DNA of 64,000 nt from Acidobacteriota bacterium (GTDB taxonomy: Bacteria > Acidobacteriota > Vicinamibacteria > Vicinamibacterales > CAVVIG01). Shown piece by piece: positions 39,262-48,562 of this stretch. Location of the stretch: contig QHWB01000055.1 in assembly GCA_003222395.1 (NCBI GenBank), positions 45,570 to 109,569 on the forward strand, read 5' to 3'. Numbering within the stretch: position 1 is the first letter of the stretch; every line of letters starts with the position of its first letter. The position numbers and the translations under genes are program-made. Below the pieces are notes generated by a model. That model worked only from the letters and a program-made list of their open reading frames with translations. It was not told the DNA's origin and made no database searches.

Positions 39262-41485
39262 ATGTCGACTGCCGTAGGCGGATCGATCAGCAGAAAAGAC
39301 GGCCGCCTCAAAGTGACCGGACGCGCGACCGTATGCGGCCGACCAGCCGATTGCCGGCGTCGTTCACGCCGTCGCGATCCAGAGCACGATTGCCAACGGT
39401 CGCATCACCGCCATCGACGGTCGCATGGCCGAGAAGGCGCCCGGTGTTCTCGCCGTCATCCATCACGGCAACGCGCCGACGCTGTACCGACCCGACAACG
39501 ACTTCATGTCCGCGAGCAAGCCCGGCGAAGCGCGAGTCGTGTTCGAAGACGACCGGGTTCACTACTCTGGGCAATACGTGGCGATCATCGTCGCCGAGAC
39601 ACTGGAGCAGGCGCGATACGCAGCGGAGCTCGTACAGGTGTCGTACGCCGTCGAGGACCCAACCATCGAAACGGACGCGGCGCTGGACTCCGCGTATTTG
39701 CCCGACGAATTCTTCGGCGAAAAGCTCACGACCACGCGCGGCGATCCGGACGTCGCGCTGTCGCGAGCCGCTGTCACGCACGCGGCGACTTACACGACAC
39801 CGATCGAACACCACAACCCGATAGAGCCGTCAGCCTCAGTGGCCGTATGGAACGGTGACGAGCTGACGCTCTACGAAACGACGCAGTGGGTCGCTGGAGC
39901 CCGGAAGACCGTCGCGCAGACCCTCGGCATGCCTGAGGAGAAGATCCATATTGTCTCCCCATTTATTGGAGGCGGCTTCGGTTGCAAGGGATTCGTCTGG
40001 CCACATTCGATTCTGAGTGCCGTCGCGGCCAAAAGAGTGAATCGGCCGGTGAAGCTGAACCTGACGCGCAAGCACATGTTCAGCGCGTGCGGCCACCGGT
40101 CGGAGACCAAACAGTATGTGCAACTCGGCGCCGAGCGCAACGGCAGGCTCGTCGCGATCGATCACGACACGGTCGTGCAGACGTCCATGGTCGACGAGTT
40201 CGTCGAAGCATGCGGAAATACGTCACGCTTTCTTTATAGCTGCCCAAACGTCCGGGTGAGGCACCGGGCCGTCCGCGTGAACGTCGCGACGCCGACGCCG
40301 ATGCGGGCGCCTGGCGAGAACCCGGGCCTTTTCGCGCTGGAGTCAGCGCTGGACGAGCTCGCGTACTTGTTGAACATGGATCCCGTGGAGCTGCGGATCG
40401 TCAATCATGCGGACGTCAACGAACAAGCGCGGAGGCCGTGGTCGAGCAAGTACTTGAAAGAGTGCTATCGGATGGGGGCAGAACGCTTCGGGTGGGCGAA
40501 GCGCGCGCCGCAACCTGGATCCATGCGCGACGGCAACGTCCTCGTCGGATGGGGCATGGCGACGGCGACGTACCCCGGCATCCGCAGCCCTGGCGCGGCG
40601 AAAGTTCGACTACTGCAGGATGGACACGTCGACGTGGTCAGCGCGACACAGGACATGGGCGGCGGCACCTATACGACGATGGCCCAGATCGCGGCCGATG
40701 TGATGGGAATCGCGATCGAGCGGATTCGTACGGTTCTCGGCGACAGTCTGTTGCCGCCTGCGCCAGTTTCCGGTGGGTCGATGACGACGGCCAGCATTCT
40801 TCCGGCAACACGAAAGGCGGCTCAGGATGCGCTCAGCAAACTGAGACACCTAGCCGCCACGATGCCGGCGTCGCCCTTCACTAATCGGCGTCCCGACGAC
40901 ATCGTCGCCGAAGGTGGTCGGGTGTTTCCGAAGGGGGCTCACCCGTCGTCAGGCCTCCCGTACGAAGACGTGCTGAAGCGGACAAATCAGACGGAAATCG
41001 AAGGCGAGGGATACACGGAGCCCGGACCTGAACGGGACAAGTATGCCTTCCAGTCCTTCGGCGCACAATTCGTGGAAGTCAGGGTCGATCCGGAGATCGC
41101 AAAGGTGCAGATCTCGCGTGTCGTCAGCGCGTTCGATGTCGGCAAAATCGTCAACGCGAAAACGGCGCGCAGTCAAGGATACAGCGGCGTCGTCATGGGC
41201 GTCGGCGTGGCGTTGATGGAGCACACCGTCTACGATTCACGAGACGGCAGCATCATCACGAGCAACCTCGCCGACTATGCCATCCCAGTGAACGCGGACA
41301 CGCGTTCGATCGACATCTTGTTCGTCGACAAACCGGATCCGTTCATCGACAGCGATGGATTGGGAGCCCGCGGGTTGGGCGAAATCACAGTCACGGGTGT
41401 GGCCCCGGCGGTTGCGAACGCCGTCTATCATGCGACCGGCCGGCGGATTCGCGACCTCCCGATCACGCCCGACAAACTGCTCTAG
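39262..41485 (+). pseudogene. Xanthine dehydrogenase-family molybdenum subunit with a one-base frameshift
   Basis: The subunit opens MSTAVGGSISRKDGRLKVTG, and the frame is lost at ATV. Dropping the single G at 39331 restores ATYAADQPIAGVVHAVAIQS and joins the rest in frame to the stop. Later motifs are intact: FIGGGFGCKGFVW (molybdopterin binding), MRAPGENPGLFALE, VSATQDMGGGTYTTMAQ and the catalytic Glu in GARGLGEITVTG. Without the shift the protein would be about 740 residues, the normal length. A restart at MAEKAPGVLAVIHH would lack some 54 residues. The extra base may be a real recent mutation or an assembly error. Confidence 0.8.
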
Positions 41486-41499
41486 ACATCTCCAAAGGA

Positions 41500-42010
41500 G
41501 ATGATCGTAACGGTTGAAGCAAGTTTTGCAGGCAGCAAGTGCGGCCTCCTCGTGCAGCTTTTGGATTTCGCGATCGAGGACATCGAGGGCGGCGCGGAGT
41601 GCGCGTGGGAAGCGGTCGTCGGTGGGGATCAGCGCCGCCCAATTCGGGCGAAAGATGCGCAGATAGAGTTTGGCGTAGAAGAAGGCGACCTTCAGGCCGT
41701 AGCTGGTCGCGGTATACCGGTGCGTTTTCGGAATGCGATGGATCAGACCCTTGAGTCGAAGGCGTCGAAGGTCGTAGGTCATCTGCGCGGCCGAATACGG
41801 ACGACCCCAGAGGGCCTCCACGTGCGGGCGGAGGTCGCGATTCCGAAAGCCGCGCGGTAAATGAGTAAAGCCGGTGATGGCTTGTGAGAGCGCCATCACG
41901 CGCGGATCGCCGAAGCGGAGTGCGGAGACCCGCTGCCCGGCGACCACGGTCGGTTGCTGTAAGCGGTCGAGAGCGCCTTGGGTGAGCACGCACGCGTGAC
42001 TGACATGCTC
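41500..42010 (-). pseudogene. Conserved protein of unknown function, truncated at both ends
   Basis: The readable core is RFGDPRVMALSQAITGFTHL, NRDLRPHVEALWGRPYSAAQ, MTYDLRRLRLKGLIHRIPKT, YTATSYGLKVAFFYAKLYLR, which resembles a winged-helix carboxyl domain seen in large proteins that often travel with mobile elements. I do not recognise a function. The amino side is cut by the insertion sequence ending at 42011, and the frame runs on into the antisense of the molybdenum subunit without its own stop. Confidence 0.5.
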
Positions 42011-43026
42011 CCGTAATGTCCCGCTCATCAGCCGAAGGGACAATCATGCCGCGCGCTCATAGTAATTGAGCAGTCCGCCCAGGCGCGGTCGACGACGGAT
42101 CGCGCCAGCTCTGGTCGCCGGTACACCGGCGATCAACGCGTTCCCGATTCCCTGATGATTCCGTTCGAGATGATAGTGAGCAACATACTCATGCACCGCC
42201 TTCCGAAAATGACGCTGGCCCAGCGGAATGATCCGATTGAGGCATTCTTCTTTAATTGATCGAACAAACCGCTCAGCGTACGCGTTCGCGTTCGGCTCTC
42301 GATACGGCGTTTGCACGATGCGGATCCCTGCCTCCTGCAAGATCTCGTGAACCGGCTCACTCCATTTTGCATCGCGGTCACAAATGAGGACGCGACAGGT
42401 CTCGGCGTCTGCCATCGTCAGGGTGCGTCCAACCTGGCGCATGAACGCCTCGTCTGGGTGCGCCGGTCGATCCCAGAATCTGCACGCGACGGGACGCGAG
42501 ATGGATCACAAAACACGGTGTACATCGTCAACAGGCCGCGGCAAGTCCAGACTTCGGTCGTGAAAAAGTCGGCGCTGGCAATTACGTCCTGGTGGGCACG
42601 GAGGAAGGTCCGCCATGCCGTCGGCCGGTCCGGAACCGGCGGGAGCCCGTGGGCTTTGAGGACGCGCGCAATCGTCGACCGCCCTACGCGATGCCCGACA
42701 TTCTTCAGCGCACCTTGGATCCGCGTGTAGCCCCAGGTGGGGTTGTCCTCCGCCATCCGCACGACCAAACGGCGGATCTCTGCGAGGACGCCACGCTGAT
42801 GCGACTTCCGTGCATAAGTCCATTTACGGGCGAGCAGTTGTCGGTGCCACCGCAAGAGGGTATCCGGTGTTGCGTCGTCGCAATGTGGCGTAGGGCCTTC
42901 CGTCCCAACCGGAACGCCCGCACGGCGAGCCGTCGTCGGTCGTCATCCGTGAGGCGCAGGCGTCGCCCACCCAGCTGCGCTCGCAAAACGCGATTCTCTT
43001 CAATGAGGTAGGCGAGTGCCTCGCGC
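42011..43026 (-). mobile_element. Integrase-core insertion sequence, frameshifted and 5'-truncated (second copy)
   Basis: Read on the minus strand, the transposase begins at [16 protein letters not shown] (22 residues later than in the 8.5-kb copy). It changes frame near 42850 to [31 protein letters not shown] and TFLRAHQDVIASADFFTTEV (first Asp), and changes again near 42440 to VLICDRDAKWSEPVHEIL and NAYAERFVRSIKEECLNRII (second Asp and Glu). It ends GGLLNYYERAA. The DDE core is present but split over three frames, so the enzyme is inactive. The right terminus TGAGCGGGACATTACGG is shared with the first copy; the left end is lost at the junction with the integrase. Confidence 0.8.
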
Positions 43027-43037
43027 TTGGCCGAACG

Positions 43038-43589
43038 ATGGTGGGGCTCGCGATGCTCTCGGGTCTCCGGCGTGGTGAGTTGTTTGCGCTGCGCTGGCGA
43101 GATCTCGATGAGCATGAACGGATGCTGAGTGTTCGAGAGGCGGTGTACGAGGGATCCTTCGACACGCCCAAAACCCAGGCCAGCGTTCGCCAGATTCCGC
43201 TGTCGGACGGAGCGCTGAAACTGATCACCGCGTGGAAGGCTCGCTCGAAACGTACCGAACAGGATGCGTTGGTCTTCTGCACCTGGTCGGGCAAGCCGAT
43301 CTCACCCAACAACGTGCTACGGCAGCAGATTTTTTCTGTCTGCGACGCGCTCAGACTGAAGCGCGCGACGTGGCTCACGTTCCGTCGGACGTACTCATCG
43401 TGGGCGCACGAGAAGGGTGTACCTGGGAAGGTCGTCGCTCAGCTGATGGGCCACTCCAAGGTGGACACGACGCTCAACGTGTACACGCAGGTGATCGACG
43501 GCGCGCTGCGCGCCGCGGTCAACAAAGTCGGATCCGAATTGTTCACTATTGTTCACAATCCGGAAGCGGGCGTGGAGCTAACTCATTGA
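43038..43589 (+). pseudogene. Tyrosine recombinase/phage integrase, catalytic domain only
   Basis: The 183 residues contain nearly the whole catalytic domain: [20 protein letters not shown] with the first Arg, the beta-hairpin Lys region [29 protein letters not shown] where an F replaces the usual His of the HxxR box, LMGHSKVDTTLNVYTQV with His and the nucleophile Tyr. The amino-terminal DNA-binding domains were removed when the insertion sequence arrived. It ends 5 bases before the CCA end of a tRNA-Asn half, the same arrangement as the 8.0-kb relic but mirrored. Confidence 0.8.
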
Positions 43590-43594
43590 AAGTG

Positions 43595-43640
43595 TGGCTC
43601 CTCAGGCTGGACTCGAACCAGCAACCCTCCGGTTAACAGC
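43595..43640 (-). other. tRNA-Asn 3' half (anticodon loop to CCA), probable attachment site
   Basis: On the minus strand the segment reads CTGTTAA (anticodon GTT, Asn), CCGGAGGG, the T-arm TGCTGGTTCGAGTCCAGC and CTGAGGAGCCA. No 5' half that could pair with the acceptor stem is found upstream. The half-gene and the adjacent recombinase end make this an attachment-site relic like the tRNA-Asp one at 7.95 kb. Confidence 0.75.
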
Positions 43641-43781
43641 GTAATGCAGGTGGTTGGACTCGCGGGTTCTTCGTGCCGGTAGCTCGGGTGAGCACTTGGT
43701 ATTGCGTGCTGTTCGGCAAAGAATTGTCCAGAGATTGTCCAGACGTCTTCGACTGGCGCGCTCTCTCGCGACGCGACGACG

Positions 43782-44192
43782 CTACGTGTTCGGCGCCACG
43801 AACAGCCCTTGCGAGCTGGCGGCATCCCGCAAGCGCGGATCGAACGTGACGACGGTCGCGGCTTTCGCATCGAGTGCGGTGGCCAGGTGGAGCGCATCGA
43901 GAGCGCGCAGGGGCATCGCGAGCGTCAACATCAGCTGTTCGGCACGCCGATGAATCGGCGGTGTCAATTCGGCACGGTGCGATGCCGCGTGCAGCTTCGA
44001 CGCTTCGCGATAGAGGCGCTGCGCTTTTGCGCGTGCGAGGCGCTGTTCGCGCGTGCGGCGCCCGAGCGCGGAAGCCATTTCCGTCAACGCCAGATCGGAG
44101 ACGATCACGTCCGTCAGGCCGACGAGCGCCTCGTTCAAATCGTCGCTCTCTGGTTCGGGAACGAATAGCTTCACGAGAGCGCTCGCGTCCAC
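43782..44192 (-). CDS. PIN-domain ribonuclease (VapC-like toxin)
   Basis: The 136-residue PIN protein has the ordered acidic residues: Asp in VDASALVKLFVPE, Glu in LALTEMASALG, Asp in RALDALHLATALDA and Asp in VVTFDPRLRDAA. It would cut RNA if released from an antitoxin. A GTG directly before DASAL is the best start. The ATG 25 bases upstream is in another frame and would need a one-base deletion. No antitoxin is visible on the same strand; the next gene diverges and carries part of another antitoxin. Confidence 0.7.
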   Translation of the reverse strand: MDASALVKLFVPEPESDDLNEALVGLTDVIVSDLALTEMASALGRRTREQRLARAKAQRLYREASKLHAASHRAELTPPIHRRAEQLMLTLAMPLRALDALHLATALDAKAATVVTFDPRLRDAASSQGLFVAPNT

Positions 44193-44210
44193 GCGGGCTC
44201 GGCCCAGCGC

Positions 44211-44411
44211 TTGACATCTGGCGCGCTCACAGCCGGTCTTCTCGTTCTTCGAGCACGGCCTGGGACAGTGCGGCGTCAAAGGAGGGTACCGAAATCCGAC
44301 GTGATCCGGGCCTTGATCGATCGAGCGGGGCCGATCGAGACAGGCGCGGATCTACTCGAGTGGGTCGACGTGGCGGAAGGGAAAGGCCTGGGCCTGGCGC
44401 AGAAGAAGTGA
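44211..44411 (+). CDS. Antitoxin-like protein (ribbon-helix-helix type), amino end probably lost
   Basis: Only the second half looks real: RRVPKSDVIRALIDRAGPIE and TGADLLEWVDVAEGKGLGLA are typical of the helices and tail of small VapB-like antitoxins. The usual first beta-strand (TTLDLDD-like) is missing and the preceding 25 residues overlap the divergent PIN gene's upstream region. The stop lies just before the next PIN gene, the normal antitoxin-toxin order. The start is a TTG and is uncertain. Confidence 0.45.
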   Translation: MTSGALTAGLLVLRARPGTVRRQRRVPKSDVIRALIDRAGPIETGADLLEWVDVAEGKGLGLAQKK

Positions 44412-44426
44412 GCCGGCCCCCGCCCG

Positions 44427-44798
44427 GTCCTGCTGGACACGTCATTCTTGATCGATCTCGAGCGGGAGACCGCCAACGGCGAGCTCGGGGCGGTGCGGCG
44501 CTTCCTGCCCTCGCTGCGTGAGCGTCCATTCGTGATGTCGATTGTCACCGTCGAAGAACTCCTGGAGGGAGCGACCGATGAGGCCGCCGCCCTGGCGTCG
44601 GTGCAACGGTTCTCGATTCAGGGATTGCATCTGGCGCAGGCGCGACGGTGCGCACTCTTGCAGTGTCGCGTAAGACGTCGATTGGGCGAGAACGACGCCT
44701 GGCTGGTGGCCACGGCCGAGTCGATCGACGCGGACATCGTGGGAGCCGACCGGATCGAGTTTGCGCGCCTGGGGGCGCGATACCTGCGCGATCGGTGA
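44427..44798 (+). CDS. PIN-domain ribonuclease (VapC-like toxin), start unclear
   Basis: The frame reads VLLDTSFLIDLERETANGEL, with MSIVTVEELLEGATD (Glu), LGENDAWLVATAESIDADIV (Asp) and GADRIEFARL (Asp). All the acidic positions of a VapC toxin are present in about 124 residues. No ATG, GTG or TTG lies between the antitoxin stop at 44411 and the first catalytic Asp. The first usable start is a TTG after DTSF, which would drop that Asp, so either CTG is used or the locus is damaged. Coordinates mark the first homologous codon. Confidence 0.6.
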   Translation, partial: VLLDTSFLIDLERETANGELGAVRRFLPSLRERPFVMSIVTVEELLEGATDEAAALASVQRFSIQGLHLAQARRCALLQCRVRRRLGENDAWLVATAESIDADIVGADRIEFARLGARYLRDR

Positions 44799-44907
44799 AG
44801 CGCGACGACTCTGTGCGCGCCCCGGGCGGTAACCGACCCCCGCATTTCGGGGCGCGGACCGAATATTTGCGGATCACACCCTTCGGATGACGGCGGACCC
44901 GCTTTGT

Positions 44908-45044
44908 GCACCCTTCACCAACTCTCGATGTCCACGGCACGCCAACGCCAGCGCACGGACGATGACGACGAGGAGCTCCAGCATGCGTCGATGGTGGCTG
45001 CAGTGGCCGCGAGATTCAACAAGGACGAGTTTTGGCGAGGGTCA
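44908..45044 (-). mobile_element. Short fragment of the 48.7-kb-type insertion sequence
   Basis: Minus-strand reading gives the left-end motif TGACCCTCGCCAAAACTCGT and then the transposase start MLELLVVIVRALALACRGHR with ELV. Nothing further remains. It shows that the same IS once inserted directly against the transposase tail that follows at 45047. Confidence 0.6.
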
Positions 45045-45046
45045 GG

Positions 45047-45133
45047 ATGCAGTACTACGAGGAACGACACCGCGCGCAGCAAATCCGGCGGCTCAAAAAG
45101 CGAGCCGCGACGCTCGGACTGATGGTCGTCTGA
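45047..45133 (+). mobile_element. Carboxyl-terminal fragment of a transposase
   Basis: The 28-residue frame MQYYEERHRAQQIRRLKKRA, ATLGLMVV ends like several transposases whose last helix is a basic QQ-RRL-RAA-LG segment. The rest of the gene is absent. It abuts the IS left end at 45044. Confidence 0.35.
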
Positions 45134-45354
45134 TCGTCGCCAACAAGCTAATTCGAACTGGTTTCTGGAGAGGCGGAAAAAACAACGTTAGCCGTCCTTT
45201 GCCGCTTGTTGCGTGAGGTTGCCGGATCAAGCACTCCACACATCAAAATCGCTCGATTTTCGCTTTCGCGTCGTGTCGCGCTTTGCGCGCGCTTGCCCCT
45301 CTTTGTTGCACGCAAAGGGCAAGAAAAGGGCAACGTCGCAGAGGAACGTCCATA

Positions 45355-45660
45355 TCAACGAAGGCGATCGAGTTTTGGCAAAGGACACTGGTTCGGCGAC
45401 GACGCGACGGCCGTCACGAATCCAATGACCATCCGAAGATGGCGCGAGCAATCGTGCGGCGGATCGGGAATGCCGGGCTCCAGGCTGGCCTGCGGACGCC
45501 CGCGATTGTAGTGAGCGACCCACTCGCGAAGCACACTCCGGATGTGGCGCTCGTTCAACGGAATCACGAAATCTAGACACACTCACGCCGGATCGTGCCG
45601 ATCAGGCGCTCGCACAACGCGTTGGCGTAAGCCGCGCATTGCACCGCGTGATGCGCATCT
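45355..45660 (-). mobile_element. Integrase-core transposase, carboxyl-terminal fragment
   Basis: CERLIGTIRREC in one frame and LDFVIPLNERHIRSVLREWV, AHYNRGRPQASLEPGIPDPP in the next are the end of an IS3/IS481-like integrase-core transposase, including the final Glu region. A two-base insertion after the REC codons breaks the frame near 45580. The amino-terminal two thirds are missing. Confidence 0.6.
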
Positions 45661-45667
45661 CCCACGA

Positions 45668-45920
45668 GTTTTCACCGTCACGCACCCGTTCCATCCGCTA
45701 CAAGGCCAGACCTTCGAGCTGCTGACCTATCGCTTCAACTGCGGCGAAGAGCGCGTGGTGTATGTGCGCGCGGACGGACGCGTGCGGATCCCCTGCGGTC
45801 GATCTCGGTATCAATTGGTCGCTTTCGGATCTCGTTTTGGCCAAGGACAGGCGAAACGTCGGACATACAGCTTCGAACGGGGTCGCCCGCCTTCTGGACG
45901 ACCTCATCGAGCTCTCGCGC
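45668..45920 (+). pseudogene. DUF5372-like short protein, degenerate
   Basis: The stretch VFTVTHPFHPLQGQTFELLT, YRFNCGEERVVYVRADGRVR matches the small family whose members begin with THPFHPL and are commonly linked to mobile recombinase genes. After RIP the frame degenerates; similarity returns in QLVAFGSRFGQGQAKRR and then fades. No start codon precedes the motif in frame, so the piece is probably a remnant. Confidence 0.4.
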
Positions 45921-46092
45921 GATGCCGACGAGATGGTCTGCGCTGGTTGTTTGCGACGCGTGAAATGCCTACTCGACGACTTATGTGTCGAGTGCCTTCA
46001 CCACTCGTTGCACGCACAGCACATCGGCGACTGGTCGCCGTAAACAGTACGGCGGCTCGCGTCCGGTCAGGTTCGTGGTTAACGCTTGTCGT

Positions 46093-46308
46093 TTACCTGC
46101 GGTCGCTGGCGTCACCGCGCTCGTGGTCGTTCGAGTTGCGACGCGGTTCGGACGGTCGTTGTTCGCGAGCCGGCTCCGCGCGGAGCTCCTTGACAACTTC
46201 CCTCACCGCTCGTATGGCGGCGACCGCGTCCGGCGCGATGAGCCGGATGGCCCCCAGCAATACGAGAATTCCCGCAACGACTACCACGATTCTTCGTTCC
46301 CACCGCAT
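46093..46308 (-). CDS. Small single-span membrane protein of unknown function
   Basis: The 71-residue protein starts at an ATG preceded by GGAGG at good spacing. Residues 6-26 (RIVVVVAGILVLLGAIRLIA) form one hydrophobic span, followed by a charged helix AVREVVKELRAEPAREQR and a polar tail. I do not recognise a family. The strong ribosome site and clear membrane span make it more than a chance frame, but its isolated position among mobile debris gives no functional hint. Confidence 0.45.
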   Translation of the reverse strand: MRWERRIVVVVAGILVLLGAIRLIAPDAVAAIRAVREVVKELRAEPAREQRPSEPRRNSNDHERGDASDRR

Positions 46309-46532
46309 GACTTGCCTCCATCCACCGTTAAACGAGCCATTTGCCCGACGCCGAAACTGTCAACAAAGGAATCGATTCAAGATGCCCGCTGATTTCAACG
46401 GGCGGCCGGCTCAGTAGCCAGGCCAAAAGGTATACAGATAGGCAAGCTATTGGTGGGTGATGCTAGTCAGGGTTTCTCAGAGCACCTCTCTTTCCAGATC
46501 TACATTTTGCACACACCAGAACCGCGGAGTCA

Positions 46533-46557
46533 AGCGCTTGGGTAGTGGGTCAATTTG
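46533..46557. repeat. Left target duplication (8 bp) and 17-bp terminal inverted repeat of the IS1-type transposon
   Basis: AGCGCTTG (46533-46540) is the target duplication and GGTAGTGGGTCAATTTG (46541-46557) the left inverted repeat. Both are matched exactly at the other end, at 48563-48587. Perfect repeats indicate a recent insertion. Confidence 0.9.
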
Positions 46558-46606
46558 AAATCGCCTTCAGCTTGACGAGATGGGGCTCACCGTGCGACCG
46601 TGAGCC

Positions 46607-46858
46607 ATGCCAAAGCGCACTAGGAAGCCCAATCTCGATACCGTTCAAAATGCTCGCCGCGTCGTTCTCGAATCCATCTCCGAGACAGAACGTTCCAGCC
46701 CGTCGCTGATCTCCCAAGTTATGGCCGAAATGGGCCGCAAAGGCGGCAGGATCGGCGGCAGACGTCGTCTGGAGACGATGACCGCCAAAGAACGGCGCGA
46801 CGTGGCGAAACAAGGTGCACGCGCCCGCTGGTCGAAGAAAAAGAGGTCCGCCGCCTAA
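46607..46858 (+). CDS. KGG-repeat small basic protein, transposon accessory
   Basis: The 83-residue protein is rich in Lys and Arg and contains MGRKGGRIGGRRRLETMTAK and KERRDVAKQGARARW, the pattern of stress-related KGG/GG-rich proteins often seen as hypothetical proteins next to transposases. It starts 50 bases inside the left repeat and 66 bases before the transposase, so it is part of the element. A DNA-binding or regulatory role for transposition is inference from charge and position. Confidence 0.65.
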   Translation: MPKRTRKPNLDTVQNARRVVLESISETERSSPSLISQVMAEMGRKGGRIGGRRRLETMTAKERRDVAKQGARARWSKKKRSAA

Positions 46859-46924
46859 GATTTCTTGATGGATCCGTCGCTTGCCGCTTGACATGCTAAA
46901 GCGGTATAGTATGATGGGTCCATC

Positions 46925-47773
46925 ATGAATCGCCTGCCCATCTCCAAGAAAGTCGCGGTCATCTCGGCCCTGGTCGAGGGCTGCTCGGTGCGTTCGACAT
47001 CACGTCTCACGGGCGTTGCCAAGGGGACGATTCTGCGCCTGCTCGCTCAAGTCGGAGCGGCCTGCGCACGGTATCAGGACGAGGCGATCCGCAACGTCGC
47101 CGCGAAGCGCATACAGATTGATGAAATCTGGTCGTTCGTCGGCGCAAAACAAAAGAACGTGACAACTGAGAATGCGGCGCGTGGCGCAGTGGGTGACGTC
47201 TGGACGTTCGTCGCGATTGAAGCACAGACGAAACTTGTGCTGTCTTGGCTGATCGGGCTGCGTGACGCGGGCTGCGCGACAGACTTCCTTCGCGATATGT
47301 CGGAACGCATCTCGAATCGGATCCAACTCACGACTGATGGCCACAAGATGTACCTCACGGCGGTTGAGGATGCGTTCGGCGGCGACATCGATTACGCGAT
47401 GCTGGTGAAGCTTTACGGCGCGAGCGGCGAGACCGAGACGCGCTACAGCCCAGCGAAGTGCATCGGTTGCACGTCGAACGACATCGCGGGCAACCCTGAT
47501 CCGAGACATGTCAGCACGTCGTATATCGAGCGGCAGAATCTCACCATGCGAATGAACATGCGCCGCTTTACGCGCCTGACGAACGCGTTCAGTAAGAAGA
47601 TCGAGAACCATGCTCACTCGGTCGCCATGTTCTACATGCATTACAACTTCGCTCGTGTTCATCAGACCTTGCGCGTCACGCCAGCGATGGAAGCTGGCAT
47701 CGCGCACCATGTCTGGTCGATTGAAGAAATTGTTGCCCTCACGGAGCCTGCGTCTGCGTTGCAGGCCGCATGA
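46925..47773 (+). CDS. IS1-family transposase
   Basis: A 282-residue DDE transposase. The helix-turn-helix start SVRSTSRLTGVAKGTILRLL is followed by the catalytic residues Asp66 (IQIDEIWSFVG), Asp138 (LTTDGHKMY) and Glu202 (SYIERQNLTMRM), with IS1-type spacing. CIGCTSNDIAG may be part of a metal or fold element. Unlike classical IS1 it is a single uninterrupted frame rather than an InsA-InsB frameshift fusion. It should act on the 17-base repeats at each end of the element. Confidence 0.9.
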   Translation: MNRLPISKKVAVISALVEGCSVRSTSRLTGVAKGTILRLLAQVGAACARYQDEAIRNVAAKRIQIDEIWSFVGAKQKNVTTENAARGAVGDVWTFVAIEAQTKLVLSWLIGLRDAGCATDFLRDMSERISNRIQLTTDGHKMYLTAVEDAFGGDIDYAMLVKLYGASGETETRYSPAKCIGCTSNDIAGNPDPRHVSTSYIERQNLTMRMNMRRFTRLTNAFSKKIENHAHSVAMFYMHYNFARVHQTLRVTPAMEAGIAHHVWSIEEIVALTEPASALQAA

Positions 47774-47872
47774 GCCTGTATTCATTTCGGACGACGCCGT
47801 CTCCCGTGCAATCTGAGCACCAACCAGAACGCCACCAGCCCATAAATGATGGTCGGATAAGGAGAGTCGTCG

Positions 47873-48460
47873 ATGACAGACGAAGCACTACTGTCCTGGA
47901 TCGATAGAGGCCAGCTAATAGCCGCGCTATTCGTTGCTGTCGGCGTTGCCGGTGAATTCCTGCTCCAGTTTGCTGCTCGTCCGATAAATAAAAGAATCGA
48001 ATTCGCTCGTTCAATAGAGGTCTCCAAACAACAAGAGAAAACGGCCAACGCTGAGCGCGAGTTGCTTATACTGAAAGAGAAAATAGCTCCACGCCATATC
48101 TCGGACGAGCAGCGAAAGGCGCTCATTGCCTCGTTAAAAGAATCACAAGACAAAGGCCTTGTCAGGGTCTTTGCGCAAGCTGGTGACAGCGAGTCCTTCC
48201 AATACGCTGTCCAAATAGAGGAAATCCTTAAGGCCGCCGGATGGCTCGTCGCACCTCCAAGTCTGGCCGGTATCTTTCCTTCGCCTGGAGACTCCCATGT
48301 CGGACTCTTACTTGGCGTTCGCGATCCAAGCAAGCCACCACCACATGGCCTCGCTCTGAAAAAGGCATTTGCAGGCGTCGGTATCGAGATGCTGGTCGAG
48401 CACAACCGGAGGGCAGACGACACCGGAGTCGAGTTACTGGTGAACAACAAGCCGATGTAA
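47873..48460 (+). CDS. Transposon passenger protein with membrane span and coiled coil
   Basis: The 195-residue protein has a hydrophobic segment at about residues 13-32 (GQLIAALFVAVGVAGEFLLQ), a charged helical stretch (about 40-85) likely to coil, and a carboxyl alpha/beta-looking domain with VRVFAQAGDSESFQYAVQIE, EILKAAGWLVAPPSLAG and GVGIEMLVEHNRRADD. The start ATG has GGAGAG upstream. I do not recognise the family. The carboxyl half reads like a soluble sensor or nucleotide-binding fold attached to a membrane anchor. Its location inside an intact transposon shows it is cargo moved with the element. Confidence 0.7.
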   Translation: MTDEALLSWIDRGQLIAALFVAVGVAGEFLLQFAARPINKRIEFARSIEVSKQQEKTANAERELLILKEKIAPRHISDEQRKALIASLKESQDKGLVRVFAQAGDSESFQYAVQIEEILKAAGWLVAPPSLAGIFPSPGDSHVGLLLGVRDPSKPPPHGLALKKAFAGVGIEMLVEHNRRADDTGVELLVNNKPM

Positions 48461-48464
48461 AACA

Positions 48465-48486
48465 GGGCTAGGCCGAGAACTAGCCC
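48465..48486 (+). terminator. Stem-loop after the passenger gene
   Basis: GGGCTAG and CTAGCCC pair perfectly around the loop GCCGAGAA four bases after the passenger stop. There is no following T-run, so it may be a weak terminator or an RNA-stability element rather than a classical intrinsic terminator. Confidence 0.35.
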
Positions 48487-48562
48487 AACGTCTGCAACGC
48501 CGGCCTGTCGCCGCGAGTATATCATTTGCCAATACGCTTTAGCATATCGGTGGGCCCCGCTC

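Noticed and set aside
45542..46417. A 291-codon plus-strand frame spanning 45.5-46.4 kb
   Set aside because: Only a 45-residue patch (THPFHPL) resembles a known family; the rest is low-complexity Arg/Ser-rich and overlaps transposase debris and a small minus-strand gene with a good ribosome site.
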